This document shows, piece by piece, positions 1 through 7,835 of a stretch of 64,000 nt of DNA. Origin of the DNA: Novosphingobium sp. NDB2Meth1 (lineage in GTDB: Bacteria > Pseudomonadota > Alphaproteobacteria > Sphingomonadales > Sphingomonadaceae); contig NZ_FPEH01000019.1 in NCBI RefSeq assembly GCF_900117425.1, positions 90,379-154,378 on the forward strand, read 5' to 3'. Position numbers and translations under genes: made by a program. Numbering within the stretch: the stretch's first letter is position 1; each line of letters begins with the position of its first letter. Under the pieces are notes generated by a model, which saw only the letters and a list, made by a program, of their open reading frames with translations, was not told where the DNA came from and did not search any database.

Positions 1-637
1 TGAGCCTCAGGACCTCGGGCGGGGTCAAGGCGATCCGCTGCGCCAGCGAGCGCACCGCCGGAATGAGCTGCGCGGCGGGCACGCAGTGGTTCGCCCAGCC
101 CCAGGTTACGGCGGTTGGCCCGTCGATCCAGTTGCCCGGCACGAACGCGAATTCCTTGGCGCGCTTCGGGCCGACAAGGCTGACCCAGGTCGGCGCAATG
201 AAACCGCCGCCGATCGGAATGGTCGGCTCGCCGATCCGCACATCATCGGCAACGACGGTGATATCGGTGAACACGCACATCTGCGCCGCAGCGGCCAGGC
301 AGAAGCCGTGAACCGCAGCGATCACCGGCTTGGGATGATCCCACATCAGCAGCCAGCGTTCGACATTGGCGCGAAGGCGGGCTTGGTCGGCCATCGGATC
401 AGCGGGGCCGCTGTCACCTGCACCATAGCTGCCAAGGTCCATCCCGGAGCAGAACCCCTTGCCCTCGCCGCGTATGGCGATCACCGGACCGCCCTCGTGC
501 TTCAACCTCCCGAGTGCGTCGGCAAACTCGTCGAGCAACTGCGGCGACAAGGCATTGGCCGCCTCAGGCCGATCGAGCACGATCCAGCTGAGCGCTTCCT
601 CGTGCTCGATCCGGATCGTGGCATAGTCGCTCGCCAT
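1..637 (-). CDS. Enoyl-CoA hydratase/isomerase (crotonase family), 3' end outside window
   Basis: The minus strand reads open from an ATG at 637 to the window edge and encodes about 212 residues of a crotonase. Visible family features are the oxyanion-hole stretch around FCSGMDLGSYGAG (residues about 60-72) and the second one around HGFCLAAAAQMCVFTDI. Such enzymes hydrate or isomerise acyl-CoA thioesters in ring-cleavage and beta-oxidation-like pathways. It begins 5 bp upstream-side of the SnoaL-like gene that ends at 643 and is probably the downstream member of the same operon. The opposite-strand open frame here is a shadow. The family is clear; the substrate is unknown. The C-terminal part is missing because of the window edge, not because of a visible mutation. 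Confidence 0.88.
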   Translation of the reverse strand, partial: MASDYATIRIEHEEALSWIVLDRPEAANALSPQLLDEFADALGRLKHEGGPVIAIRGEGKGFCSGMDLGSYGAGDSGPADPMADQARLRANVERWLLMWDHPKPVIAAVHGFCLAAAAQMCVFTDITVVADDVRIGEPTIPIGGGFIAPTWVSLVGPKRAKEFAFVPGNWIDGPTAVTWGWANHCVPAAQLIPAVRSLAQRIALTPPEVLRL

Positions 638-642
638 TGTGG

Positions 643-1104
643 TTACTCGGCGCGTCCGATGGGGTTAGCGGCGCGTACGTGATAGTCCGTCGCCATCGTG
701 GTCTTGAGGATGCGCTGCTTGAACTTCCACTGCCCGTCCCGCTTGACGATGACGTCATGGTACTGGCCATAAAGAATGCCGTCGGGGCGTTCCTTGGTGT
801 AGCGGTGGATGGCGAGCACGGCGGCGCGCAGCGTCACCTCGGTGTCACTGACCCAGTCGATCACGATGTTGGAGACATGGTGCGAAGTCGCGCGGAAGAA
901 CGTGCCGATCCCGTCGAGCGTCTTGGCATAGGCCTCGATCCCGGTCGCGCCGAAATTCGGGGCATAGCTGACTTCGCAATCTTCGACGAACAGCTCGATC
1001 ATCTTCTCGGGCATGTTCATGTCGAGGTAGTAGGCGTAGTCGAAAACGATCCGCTCGATCGCGCGTTCCTCCACGATCCGGTCCAGGGCGCTTGCTACAT
1101 CCAC
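643..1104 (-). CDS. SnoaL-like (NTF2-fold) protein
   Basis: The product is 153 residues, the usual size for a single-domain NTF2-fold SnoaL-like protein. It shows the typical start (helices with ERIVFDYAYYLDMNMPEKM, then a strand with VEDCEVSYAPN) and an end containing a GQYHDVIVKRDGQWKFKQRI strand pair. The family includes cyclases, dehydratases, isomerases and hydroxylase subunits, so the reaction cannot be named. A GGAGAGA-type ribosome site precedes the ATG. It lies between another SnoaL-like gene and a crotonase on the same strand, so it is likely part of a catabolic operon. Three SnoaL-like proteins in 12 kb suggests several small-molecule hydration or isomerisation steps. Confidence 0.8.
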   Translation of the reverse strand: MDVASALDRIVEERAIERIVFDYAYYLDMNMPEKMIELFVEDCEVSYAPNFGATGIEAYAKTLDGIGTFFRATSHHVSNIVIDWVSDTEVTLRAAVLAIHRYTKERPDGILYGQYHDVIVKRDGQWKFKQRILKTTMATDYHVRAANPIGRAE

Positions 1105-1188
1105 GACATCTCTCCTTTTTCATTCAGTGGGTTGAGCCCTAAGTTCCAGCTCCTACCCGCAAATCCCGGGCAAACCATGCCCACCCGA

Positions 1189-1719
1189 TCAACCATCCCG
1201 CCGCCTTGGAAAATCGGAAGCCAGCGGCTCGGCACCGGGCCAGCGCACGTTGAGCGCGCTCGTCAACGAGGCCTCCACAGCAGACCAGGGCGCCATGTGC
1301 ACGACCCTCATGGCGCGGACTGCGAGCCGCCATTCGCCCTCCTCACGTTCGTAGCGGTCGACGTAGCGGACCGCTCCGAAGTAGGTTGCCGCACCGAGGC
1401 CCAGTTCGAGATGAGCGCAGACGAGGCCATCCGCCGCATCGGGTCCGTCAATCCGGATATGCACATAGTGCGGCGTATGGACGGTCTGGCCCATGCCGGA
1501 GCGCGCCGCCTTCAGGACCGCGACAATCCCGTCGCGGCCATCGGCATCCTCAAAGCCAGAGGCTTCAAAACGTGCTGATCGGGTAAAACACTGCGCCAGC
1601 GCGGCGTAGTCATCATCGTCGGCTGCACGGAAGTAGCCCGCGACCAGATCCTGAATCGCTGCCCTGTCCTCCAGTATCCTGATGCGCTCTTCCAGCGATG
1701 GCACGACACGACTCTCCAA
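1189..1719 (-). CDS. SnoaL-like (NTF2-fold) protein
   Basis: The product is 176 residues with an N-terminal helix pair (RIRILEDRAAIQDLVAGYF) and the following strand FTRSARFEASGF that are typical of SnoaL_4-like proteins. The C-terminal half has the YVDRYEREEGEWRLAVRAMR strand pair characteristic of this fold. It is unlike the neighbouring 643-1104 protein in sequence but of the same fold, so it probably acts on a different intermediate. It starts opposite the carboxymuconolactone-decarboxylase-like gene at 1803; the 83-bp divergent gap contains a GTCAAC-N6-GTTGAC palindrome that could control both. No catalytic residues can be assigned from sequence alone. Confidence 0.78.
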   Translation of the reverse strand: MESRVVPSLEERIRILEDRAAIQDLVAGYFRAADDDDYAALAQCFTRSARFEASGFEDADGRDGIVAVLKAARSGMGQTVHTPHYVHIRIDGPDAADGLVCAHLELGLGAATYFGAVRYVDRYEREEGEWRLAVRAMRVVHMAPWSAVEASLTSALNVRWPGAEPLASDFPRRRDG

Positions 1720-1754
1720 CTCTTCAAACCGATATGGGCAAGGCGGAAACCGCA

Positions 1755-1772
1755 GTCAACACATAAGTTGAC
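1755..1772. promoter_or_regulatory. Operator-like palindrome GTCAAC-N6-GTTGAC
   Basis: Perfect 6-bp arms separated by ACATAA, in the divergent gap between the genes starting at 1719 and 1803. The same TCAAC-N6-GTTGA core recurs at 7226, 7298, 11583, 11604 and, with one mismatch, 12837, always between genes of this catabolic cluster. It is probably bound by a dimeric repressor; the TetR protein at 11687 is one candidate. Confidence 0.55.
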
Positions 1773-1802
1773 AGTTTCAAACGGAGTGGGCAAAGTCCTC
1801 TC

Positions 1803-2462
1803 ATGACAGTTATTTCGATTGCGCAGCTGCGCGCAGAAGCGGAAACCATGACGGCGTCGCTTGGTGAGGGAGAGCCGCTCGACGCGCTCGGCGTTGCCCT
1901 CGTAACCCTCGCCGTAACCGCGTCCGTAACCGCGCTCGAACGCGCCGGGATCAAGCGCGCCATCGCTCAGGCTTTCGATGCGGGCGCGACCATAGCGCAA
2001 GTACAGGAAATCCTCGCGCTTTCCTCCGGGCTTGGCGTGCACACCCTGATGGTTACAGCCGCCCCAGTGCTGGATGCGGCCGCAGCCCGAGGGCTGATAG
2101 ACGCCGCGCAGCCACTCGATGCCGAGCGCCAGTCACTGTGGGACCGGTACGTTGGCAATGATCCTTTCTGGAAGGGCGTTACTGAGGAGCTGCCCGGATT
2201 TCTCGAGGCAATGCTGCGCCTTTCTCCCGACATCTTTGTCGGCTTCTTTGACTACTGTGCGATTCCCTGGCGCAGCGGCACCGTTCGCGCGCGGATAAAG
2301 GAACTTGCCGCGCTCGCCTGCGACGTAACGCCTAGCCATCGCTTTCGACCCGGCTTTCGCGTGCACCTCAAGAATGCCATCGCGCTCGGCATCGGCCGCC
2401 GCGCCATCCTGCAAGCGCTCGATATCGCCGCCGCGGTGCCGGAGCACCGCGGCACCGAATGA
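1803..2462 (+). CDS. Carboxymuconolactone decarboxylase-like (AhpD-fold) protein
   Basis: A 219-residue protein with two all-helical repeats resembling the carboxymuconolactone decarboxylase/AhpD fold. The second repeat (SPDIFVGFFDYCAIPWRSG, IKELAALACDVTPSH, HLKNAIALGIGRRAILQAL) matches the family best. The usual CxxC redox pair is not obvious: the second repeat has AALACDV with a single Cys, so peroxidase activity is doubtful. Members often catalyse decarboxylation or act as accessory proteins in aromatic and alicyclic degradation. It is divergent from the SnoaL operon and converges on the P450 gene with no gap (stop codons abut at 2462/2463). Confidence 0.7.
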   Translation: MTVISIAQLRAEAETMTASLGEGEPLDALGVALVTLAVTASVTALERAGIKRAIAQAFDAGATIAQVQEILALSSGLGVHTLMVTAAPVLDAAAARGLIDAAQPLDAERQSLWDRYVGNDPFWKGVTEELPGFLEAMLRLSPDIFVGFFDYCAIPWRSGTVRARIKELAALACDVTPSHRFRPGFRVHLKNAIALGIGRRAILQALDIAAAVPEHRGTE

Positions 2463-3722
2463 TCACCCGGCCTTGCCGGCATCCCAGATCAGCGGAACAT
2501 TCTCGACCGCGGCGACGATGCCCGAATGGTAGATCGGGTTCGCCCCGGGTGCGAGGCTGAACTCCGGAATCCGGCGGATCCACTCCTGCAGCGTGACCGT
2601 TGCCTCGAGCCGCGCGAGGTGGAGCCCGGCGCAGCGGTGCGGGCCAGCCGCAAAGGTACTGTGCTGCGGAGCCTTGCGGTCCCAATCGAGGTTCCAGGGA
2701 TCCTCGTTTTCATCCGGATCGAGGCCGTGGAGCGCCGTCGGCAGCAGGATCATGTCGCCCTGCTTGAGTTCGACGCCGCGATAGGTCTGATCAGCGGCGA
2801 CCATGCGGGCGTCTGAAACGACCGGGAAACGGCGGAACAATTCCTCGACACCGCGGCGCAGCTTCAGTTCGTCGTCACGGATCTCCGCAACCTTTTCCGG
2901 ATGCCGCGCGAGATAGATCATCGCGAAACTAAGGAAATTGACGACCGTATCGAGCCCGCCGAGCAGGAGCAGCGAAATCAGCCCGACGGCCTTGTCATGC
3001 GGCATGGGCTCGCCGTTGATCGTGCCGTTGACCATGACCGAAATGAGATCGGTGCCATCCTTCCCGCGCCGTTCGCGAATGATCGGATCGACATAGGCGT
3101 CAAAACCGCGGTTGGCCGCATCGAGCGTTGCAGCCATTTCTTCGGGCGTATTGCCCGATGGCCGGGTCATGTCCTGCGCAAAAACAGCGAGCTTGGGTAC
3201 GTCGGACATCGGCAAGTCCGCCATCGCCATGAAGACCTTGACCGGGAAGACATTAGCGTACTCGGCGGCAAAATCGCAGTGTCCACGCGCGACCATCGGC
3301 GCGATCAGGTCTGCCGCCGCCTGGCGTACCTGATCTTCCATCCTGCGAATCTGCGCAGGATTGAGCCCGGTATCGAGCAGCTTGCGGTAGGGCGTGTGCT
3401 CGGGCGGATCCATTCGCGTCGGGACCATGCCATACTTTTCGCCCGCTTCCTTGGGCAGGAAGATCACCTGGCTCGAGAAGCGCGAGGGGTCGCTGTAGAT
3501 TTCCTTGATGACCTCGCCGCGCGTCGCGACCCAGTGGCCGCCGGTTAGCGGAGTCCACGCCAGTTCGGGCGTGCCATCCGTCTGCAATGCCTTCCATGCC
3601 TCATGGAAGCCGTTCTCGATCCCGTCGATCGCATACATGTCGATATCGCGGACAAGGGCTTCTGGAACGTGCGGCGGGCGCGGCGCGCGCACGCGACTGT
3701 CGTCAATTGCGGTTTGCGTCAT
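2463..3722 (-). CDS. Cytochrome P450, CYP101 (P450cam-like) family
   Basis: A 419-residue class I P450. The heme-binding loop [17 protein letters not shown] supplies the thiolate Cys. The I-helix carries [12 protein letters not shown], the distinctive CYP101 signature of P450cam in place of the general AGxxT. Other blocks also match the P450cam pattern as I remember it: PPHVPE near the N-terminus, [19 protein letters not shown], and a C-terminal [15 protein letters not shown]. Such enzymes hydroxylate camphor, ionones or related terpenoids using electrons from a [2Fe-2S] ferredoxin and its reductase, neither of which is in this window. It is followed 18 bp upstream-side by the alcohol dehydrogenase gene on the same strand. 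The CYP101 assignment is strong; the substrate is inferred only from context. Confidence 0.92.
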   Translation of the reverse strand: MTQTAIDDSRVRAPRPPHVPEALVRDIDMYAIDGIENGFHEAWKALQTDGTPELAWTPLTGGHWVATRGEVIKEIYSDPSRFSSQVIFLPKEAGEKYGMVPTRMDPPEHTPYRKLLDTGLNPAQIRRMEDQVRQAAADLIAPMVARGHCDFAAEYANVFPVKVFMAMADLPMSDVPKLAVFAQDMTRPSGNTPEEMAATLDAANRGFDAYVDPIIRERRGKDGTDLISVMVNGTINGEPMPHDKAVGLISLLLLGGLDTVVNFLSFAMIYLARHPEKVAEIRDDELKLRRGVEELFRRFPVVSDARMVAADQTYRGVELKQGDMILLPTALHGLDPDENEDPWNLDWDRKAPQHSTFAAGPHRCAGLHLARLEATVTLQEWIRRIPEFSLAPGANPIYHSGIVAAVENVPLIWDAGKAG

Positions 3723-3740
3723 GGAACGTCCTTCCGTGCG

Positions 3741-4826
3741 TCAGCTGATTTCGGGATCGATGATGGCCTTGATCACCGCACCTGCGGCCGTCGCCTCAAG
3801 CGCTTCCAGCGCCCCTGCGACACCGAACCGGTGGCTGACGATTTCGGCCAGCGGGTATTCGCCATTGAGTCGCGCCGCGAGGTGCAAGGCCTGATGGAAA
3901 TGCTTGGGCTTGGCGAAGGTCGCCCCCGCAATCGTCAGGTTCTTGATCGTGAGGTCGCGCGGGGAAATCGGCTGCGTGCCGATAGCCCCCCACAGGCCAA
4001 GGATGATGTAGCGGCCATGATTGCCCGCGATGTCGACGCCTTCAGGGAAGGCGGGCAAGGCGCCGGCTGCTTCAACCACGATATCCGGCCCGTTGGGCGC
4101 TACCCGGTCGTAGATCTGCCGGCGGCGTTCCTCCGGGCTGTCCTTGAGCGATACGGTCGCCGTCGCGCCGAGCGAGCGGGCGATTGCAAGGCGGTTCTCA
4201 TGCATGTCGACCGCGATCACTTCCCGCGCGCCCGAAAGCTTCGCCAGAAGGATGGCAGAGAGGCCGACCGGGCCCGCCCCCTGCACCACGACGGTATCGC
4301 CCATGCGCACCGGCCCGCAGCGATCGAACCCGCGCAGCGCGGTGGGAAGCGCGCAGCCCAGCGCGATCACCGCCTCGACCGAGGCGCCATCAGGCAGCCG
4401 GAAGAAGGCAAGGCCATTGGGCAGCCAGGCGTAATCGGCATAGCTGCCCCAGTTGGGCTTTTCGGCATGTTCGAAGAAGGTCGAATTGTCGCAGGGAGTC
4501 TCATCAAGCACGGTGCAGCTGTGGCAGCGATGGCAAAGCGCAATCGGCGCCCAGTAGACGAGGTCACCCGGCTTGACCGCAACCCCGGCATAGTCGGTCG
4601 TCACGCCCGCGCCGAGCTTCTCGATCCGGCCAACCCCTTCATGGCCAAGAATGATCGGGAACGGCATGACACCGGCCTCGCCCGACATGATGTGCACGTC
4701 GCTGCCGCAGACGCCGCCCGCTACGATGCGCACCAGCGCTCCGCCGGGTTCGGGATCGTAGATCTCGACATCCCAGGTCTCGACCCGGTTGGGTTCGACC
4801 AGCACGCATGCTCTTGCCTTGCTCAT
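3741..4826 (-). CDS. Zinc-dependent alcohol dehydrogenase (MDR family)
   Basis: I chose the ATG at 4826 (protein starting MSKARACVLVE), which has an AGAGGAC ribosome site, rather than the longer frame. The roughly 361-residue product has the catalytic zinc signature GGVCGSDVHIMSGE and GHEGVGRIEKLGAG, a structural-zinc-like Cys/His cluster (IALCHRCHSCTVLDETPC), and the NAD(P)-binding VVQGAGPVGLSAILLAK. It is sandwiched between a CYP101 P450 and a diketocamphane-monooxygenase-like gene on the same strand, the position and reaction expected of an exo-hydroxycamphor-dehydrogenase-like enzyme that oxidises the P450 product to a ketone. That role is inference from order; the dehydrogenase family is clear. 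Confidence 0.88.
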   Translation of the reverse strand: MSKARACVLVEPNRVETWDVEIYDPEPGGALVRIVAGGVCGSDVHIMSGEAGVMPFPIILGHEGVGRIEKLGAGVTTDYAGVAVKPGDLVYWAPIALCHRCHSCTVLDETPCDNSTFFEHAEKPNWGSYADYAWLPNGLAFFRLPDGASVEAVIALGCALPTALRGFDRCGPVRMGDTVVVQGAGPVGLSAILLAKLSGAREVIAVDMHENRLAIARSLGATATVSLKDSPEERRRQIYDRVAPNGPDIVVEAAGALPAFPEGVDIAGNHGRYIILGLWGAIGTQPISPRDLTIKNLTIAGATFAKPKHFHQALHLAARLNGEYPLAEIVSHRFGVAGALEALEATAAGAVIKAIIDPEIS

Positions 4827-4905
4827 CACACAGTCCTCTCGCGAGCCCGGCGAGGGCAACCGCGGCGCGTCTGCCGGCGCCCTCGGTTACCGACCCGGGA
4901 GGGGT

Positions 4906-6006
4906 TCAATTGGGCATGCGCACCTTGGGACAGACCTCGGTCGCAAGCCGGCGCAGCGATTCCTCCCAGGGCTTGGGATCGTCGATGCTGTCATGCTGGT
5001 TGGCCACGATCTGCCCCCAGCCGCCGACCGCATCGGCAAGCTTTTCCAGCTTCTCGATCACCGTTTCGGGCGAACCGCACAGGATCACGTGCTCGACAAG
5101 GAAATCCTCGTCGATTGCGTCAGGCGTGATGTCGATCCCGCTATCGTGGATGATCCCGTCGAACAGCCCGAACTTGACGTAGATTTCCTTCAGATACTTG
5201 TGCCAGGTCTGCATCAGCCCGGTCTTGCGCACGAGCCGCTTTGCCTCGGCATCGGTATCGGCGATGAAGATGTCGCGGCACACGCGGTAGCGCTTGCGGT
5301 CAGGAGTATGGCCCTTCGAGATCATCGCCTCGGCCCAGGTATCCCAGTGCGCGCGCATCTGCGGGGTACCGCCGAAGAACGAGATCGGCGAGTAGTCGCG
5401 CTCGCCGGCAAACTTCATCGAGGATGACTTCATCGACAGGCCGGTCACCGCCAGTTCCAGCGCCGCGCGGCCGCCATAGGGGCCGTTGTTGGCGATCTCG
5501 ACGTGGTACTCCGGCATCGTGTCCGGCCCGGGGAAGCCGGCCTGGAAGTACTTGCCCTTCTCGATGAAGGGCTTGCCCTCCCACACCCGCTCCATGAGCG
5601 CCAGCGCTTCCAACTGCATCGGCGGCAGCGGGCCGATGCTCTCGAAGCCGTGAAGGATCGCGTCGGTGTGGTGGCCGCCGGGCGCCACGCCAAGGAAATA
5701 GCGGCCTTCCATGACCTGGCTCAGCCAGCCGATGCGGATCGCAAGCGTTGCCGGGTCATGGTAGGGCAGCAGGTGCGCCATCGGCGCAAAACGGATCTGC
5801 TTCGTGGTATGCGCGCAGGCGGCGATGATCGCTTCTGGCATCGGAATGTTCTCCCAGCCCAGCGTGTAGTGCTCGCCGATCATGTAGTCGGCAAACCCCG
5901 CCTCATCGGCGATCCTCGCGATATCGACCGCCCAGTCGAACACCTGGCGCGGTGTGCGGCTCGGCGGATTGTAGGGCGTCATGAAGATACCGCACTGCAT
6001 GGCCAT
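4906..6006 (-). CDS. Diketocamphane monooxygenase-like flavin-dependent (LLM) monooxygenase
   Basis: A 366-residue luciferase-like (bacterial LLM class) enzyme. Stretches such as MTPYNPPSRTPRQVFDW, FAPMAHLLPYHDPATLAI, GVAPGGHHTDAILHGFE and AGFPGPDTMPEY correspond closely to the 2,5-diketocamphane 1,2-monooxygenase oxygenating subunit of Pseudomonas putida as remembered. Those enzymes carry out FMNH2-dependent (type II) Baeyer-Villiger oxidation of a cyclic ketone to a lactone, using a separate flavin reductase not present here. Its place next to a P450 and an alcohol dehydrogenase completes a hydroxylation-oxidation-lactonisation series. Assignment to this subgroup is good; the ketone is unknown. 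Confidence 0.87.
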   Translation of the reverse strand: MAMQCGIFMTPYNPPSRTPRQVFDWAVDIARIADEAGFADYMIGEHYTLGWENIPMPEAIIAACAHTTKQIRFAPMAHLLPYHDPATLAIRIGWLSQVMEGRYFLGVAPGGHHTDAILHGFESIGPLPPMQLEALALMERVWEGKPFIEKGKYFQAGFPGPDTMPEYHVEIANNGPYGGRAALELAVTGLSMKSSSMKFAGERDYSPISFFGGTPQMRAHWDTWAEAMISKGHTPDRKRYRVCRDIFIADTDAEAKRLVRKTGLMQTWHKYLKEIYVKFGLFDGIIHDSGIDITPDAIDEDFLVEHVILCGSPETVIEKLEKLADAVGGWGQIVANQHDSIDDPKPWEESLRRLATEVCPKVRMPN

Positions 6007-6021
6007 TCCATCTCTCCCAGC

Positions 6022-6040
6022 GTTTGAATTGGTTTCAAAC
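6022..6040. promoter_or_regulatory. Palindrome GTTTGAA-N5-TTCAAAC
   Basis: Perfect 7-bp arms in the 42-bp gap between two monooxygenase genes. It differs from the TCAAC-N6-GTTGA operator of the cluster. A related GTTTCAAAC lies at 1774-1782 next to another operator. Could be a regulator site controlling 4906-6006; no function shown. Confidence 0.3.
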
Positions 6041-6048
6041 TTTATGCC

Positions 6049-7203
6049 TCAGACGAAGACACCCTCTTCGTTCTTGGTCGAAAAGCGCGGCGCCACCTTG
6101 CTGATGAACCTTTCGAGCTCTTCCTGGTTTTCCTCGGGCTCGAGGTGGCCCTGGCCGAACATCAGGAAGAGTTCATCGAAGCCCAGCCGGTCGTGGGCCT
6201 CGCCGATGCGGTCGGCGATTTCGTCGGCCGAGCCGATCAGGACGTTCGGCGGGCGCTGGCCCATCGGGATGAACCATTCATCCCAGAACCACATGTGCTC
6301 CTCCATGAGCTTGGCCGCACGGTCCTTGTCGTCGGTCAGCATGAGGAAGCCGCCCCAGGCCGAGGCCTGGGTATTGGTCACCTCGCGGCCAACCTTGGCG
6401 GCCGAGGCGATGTAACGGTTGTTGAGAGACTCGCAGAAATCGAGGTTGTCCGAAAGGACGATCAGCTTGCCGCCTTCTTCGGCCCAGAAATCGATTGTGC
6501 GGCCCGATGCGGCAAAGCCCCCGTAGATCGGTGGATGCGGTTCCTGGAAGCATTTGGGGGCGATGCCGATCTGGCGGACAATGCCATCAGCATCCTGGCC
6601 CTTGCCATACTTGGCGTAAGCCGGATGACCGGCAGAACCGCCGTTCGGCGGGAACTCCCAGTTTTCGCCCTTATGGCTGAACACGTCGCTGGTCCATGCC
6701 TTCTTGATGACGCGAACGCCTTCTTCGAACAAGGAGCGATTGCGTGCATCCTGTTGATCTCGCGCCTTTACATTGTCCGGCGTGGTTGCGCTGATACCTT
6801 CCTTGGCGGCATAGCTATCCACCCAGCGGGCATGGTAGCCGCGGGTGAAGCCGCAATACATGCGGCCCTGCAGCATGTGATCGAGCGTGGCGATTTCCTC
6901 GGCAACGCGCACCGGATTGTGGGTGGTCATGGTGTAGCCCATGATCCCGGCTTTGAGCCGCTTGCTGTTCTGTCCGACGAACAGGCTGAACATCCCCGGA
7001 TGGTTGTTCGCCTCGAAACCCTCGATCTGCAGGTGATGCTCGGGCTGGCAGTAGCCATAGTAGCCAAGGTCATCGGCAAGGCGGACGTAGCCGCGAATCT
7101 CTTCAAGAAAGCGCTGGTACAGATCATTGCGCTGCCCGGCCATTCCGGCCTCGATCTCGTGACGCCGCCCCACCACACCAGTCTGCATCAAGTGGAATTT
7201 CAT
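6049..7203 (-). CDS. LLM class flavin-dependent oxidoreductase
   Basis: A 384-residue luciferase-like monooxygenase of a different subgroup from the two diketocamphane-type enzymes nearby. It begins with MKFHLMQTGVVGRRHEIEAG and has the family barrel strands GIMGYTMTTHNPVRVAEEIATLD and MYCGFTRGYHARWVDSY. These resemble flavin-dependent monooxygenases of alkane sulfonate or limonene type. It probably uses reduced flavin supplied by a separate reductase. Two TCAAC-N6-GTTGA operators lie in its 164-bp upstream region, shared with the divergent VOC gene. The reaction is unknown; a role in opening or oxidising the same substrate is inferred from position. Confidence 0.8.
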   Translation of the reverse strand: MKFHLMQTGVVGRRHEIEAGMAGQRNDLYQRFLEEIRGYVRLADDLGYYGYCQPEHHLQIEGFEANNHPGMFSLFVGQNSKRLKAGIMGYTMTTHNPVRVAEEIATLDHMLQGRMYCGFTRGYHARWVDSYAAKEGISATTPDNVKARDQQDARNRSLFEEGVRVIKKAWTSDVFSHKGENWEFPPNGGSAGHPAYAKYGKGQDADGIVRQIGIAPKCFQEPHPPIYGGFAASGRTIDFWAEEGGKLIVLSDNLDFCESLNNRYIASAAKVGREVTNTQASAWGGFLMLTDDKDRAAKLMEEHMWFWDEWFIPMGQRPPNVLIGSADEIADRIGEAHDRLGFDELFLMFGQGHLEPEENQEELERFISKVAPRFSTKNEEGVFV

Positions 7204-7225
7204 CGCCTCGATCCCTGTCCATCTT

Positions 7226-7245
7226 TATCAACACAACCGTTGATA
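7226..7245. promoter_or_regulatory. Operator-like palindrome TATCAAC-N6-GTTGATA
   Basis: Perfect 7-bp arms, spacer ACAACC, 23 bp upstream of the monooxygenase start at 7203. One of six copies of the cluster operator; its position over the expected promoter fits repression of 6049-7203. Confidence 0.55.
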
Positions 7246-7297
7246 GGGGGTAGAATCAGAGCTTGTCAATGGCGATCAGGTCTCCCCGAGGCTCCAA

Positions 7298-7315
7298 ATC
7301 AACCTTTTCGTTGAT
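7298..7315. promoter_or_regulatory. Operator-like palindrome ATCAAC-N6-GTTGAT
   Basis: Perfect 6-bp arms, spacer CTTTTC, 53 bp upstream of the VOC gene start at 7368. With the copy at 7226 it would let one regulator control both divergent transcripts. Confidence 0.55.
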
Positions 7316-7367
7316 TGCATGCCCTCGTGCCTTGCCTCGATGAAATCGCGCGCGCAAACAGCCGCTT

Positions 7368-7736
7368 ATGGAAATCGCCGGAATCGATCATGTCGTCGTC
7401 AGGGTGGCCGATCTCGATCGCTCCATCCGGTTCTACTGCGAAGTTCTCGGCTGCAAGCTGGATTGGCGGCGTGACGATATCGGGCTCGCCCATCTGCGCG
7501 TGGGCAGCGCGTTCATCGACCTGCTCGCAGGCGAGGCAATATCGTCCGACGCCGTCCACAACATGGATCATCTCTGCCTCACTGTTGCCAGCTTCGATGC
7601 AGCCGAAGTGCGGCGCCATCTGGAAGCTCACGGCGTGGCTGTCGGCCCGGTAGCCGAACGGTACGGCGCATCCGGCTGGGGCCAGTCGCTTTATCTCAGC
7701 GATCCCGATGGCAACGGGCTGGAACTGAGAGGCTAA
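7368..7736 (+). CDS. VOC (glyoxalase/bleomycin-resistance/dioxygenase fold) protein
   Basis: The product is 122 residues, one vicinal-oxygen-chelate domain with the usual two beta-alpha-beta-beta-beta modules: GIDHVVVRVADLDRSIRFYCEVLG at the start and SLYLSDPDGNGLELRG at the end. Likely metal ligands are His (IDHVVV), His in MDHLCLTV and Glu in GLELRG. Members include glyoxalases, epimerases and extradiol dioxygenases; the short length suits an isomerase or lyase rather than a ring-cleaving dioxygenase. It is divergent from the 6049-7203 monooxygenase, with two shared operators, and is followed by a strong bidirectional terminator. Confidence 0.82.
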   Translation: MEIAGIDHVVVRVADLDRSIRFYCEVLGCKLDWRRDDIGLAHLRVGSAFIDLLAGEAISSDAVHNMDHLCLTVASFDAAEVRRHLEAHGVAVGPVAERYGASGWGQSLYLSDPDGNGLELRG

Positions 7737-7742
7737 GACAGA

Positions 7743-7769
7743 AAATGCCGCGACGACGTCGCGGCATTT
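7743..7769. terminator. Bidirectional rho-independent terminator
   Basis: A perfect inverted repeat with 13-bp arms (AAATGCCGCGACG and its complement) around one central base, starting 6 bp after the VOC stop and lying between two convergent genes. The A and T runs at the ends of the stem let it act in both directions, for the VOC gene and the TonB receptor gene. Confidence 0.85.
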
Positions 7770-7835
7770 CCAGATCTGGTAGTGAGGCGGAAGAGCCATG
7801 AGGGACGACTCCTCCGCCCGTGGCGGTGCATCCGG

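Noticed and set aside
86..682. Long plus-strand open frame over the crotonase gene, and similar ones at 637-1578, 3603-5129 and 8328-9404
   Set aside because: Shadows produced by GC-rich codon bias; the opposite strand encodes clear families (crotonase, SnoaL, P450/ADH/LLM, TonB receptor) and these frames resemble nothing.
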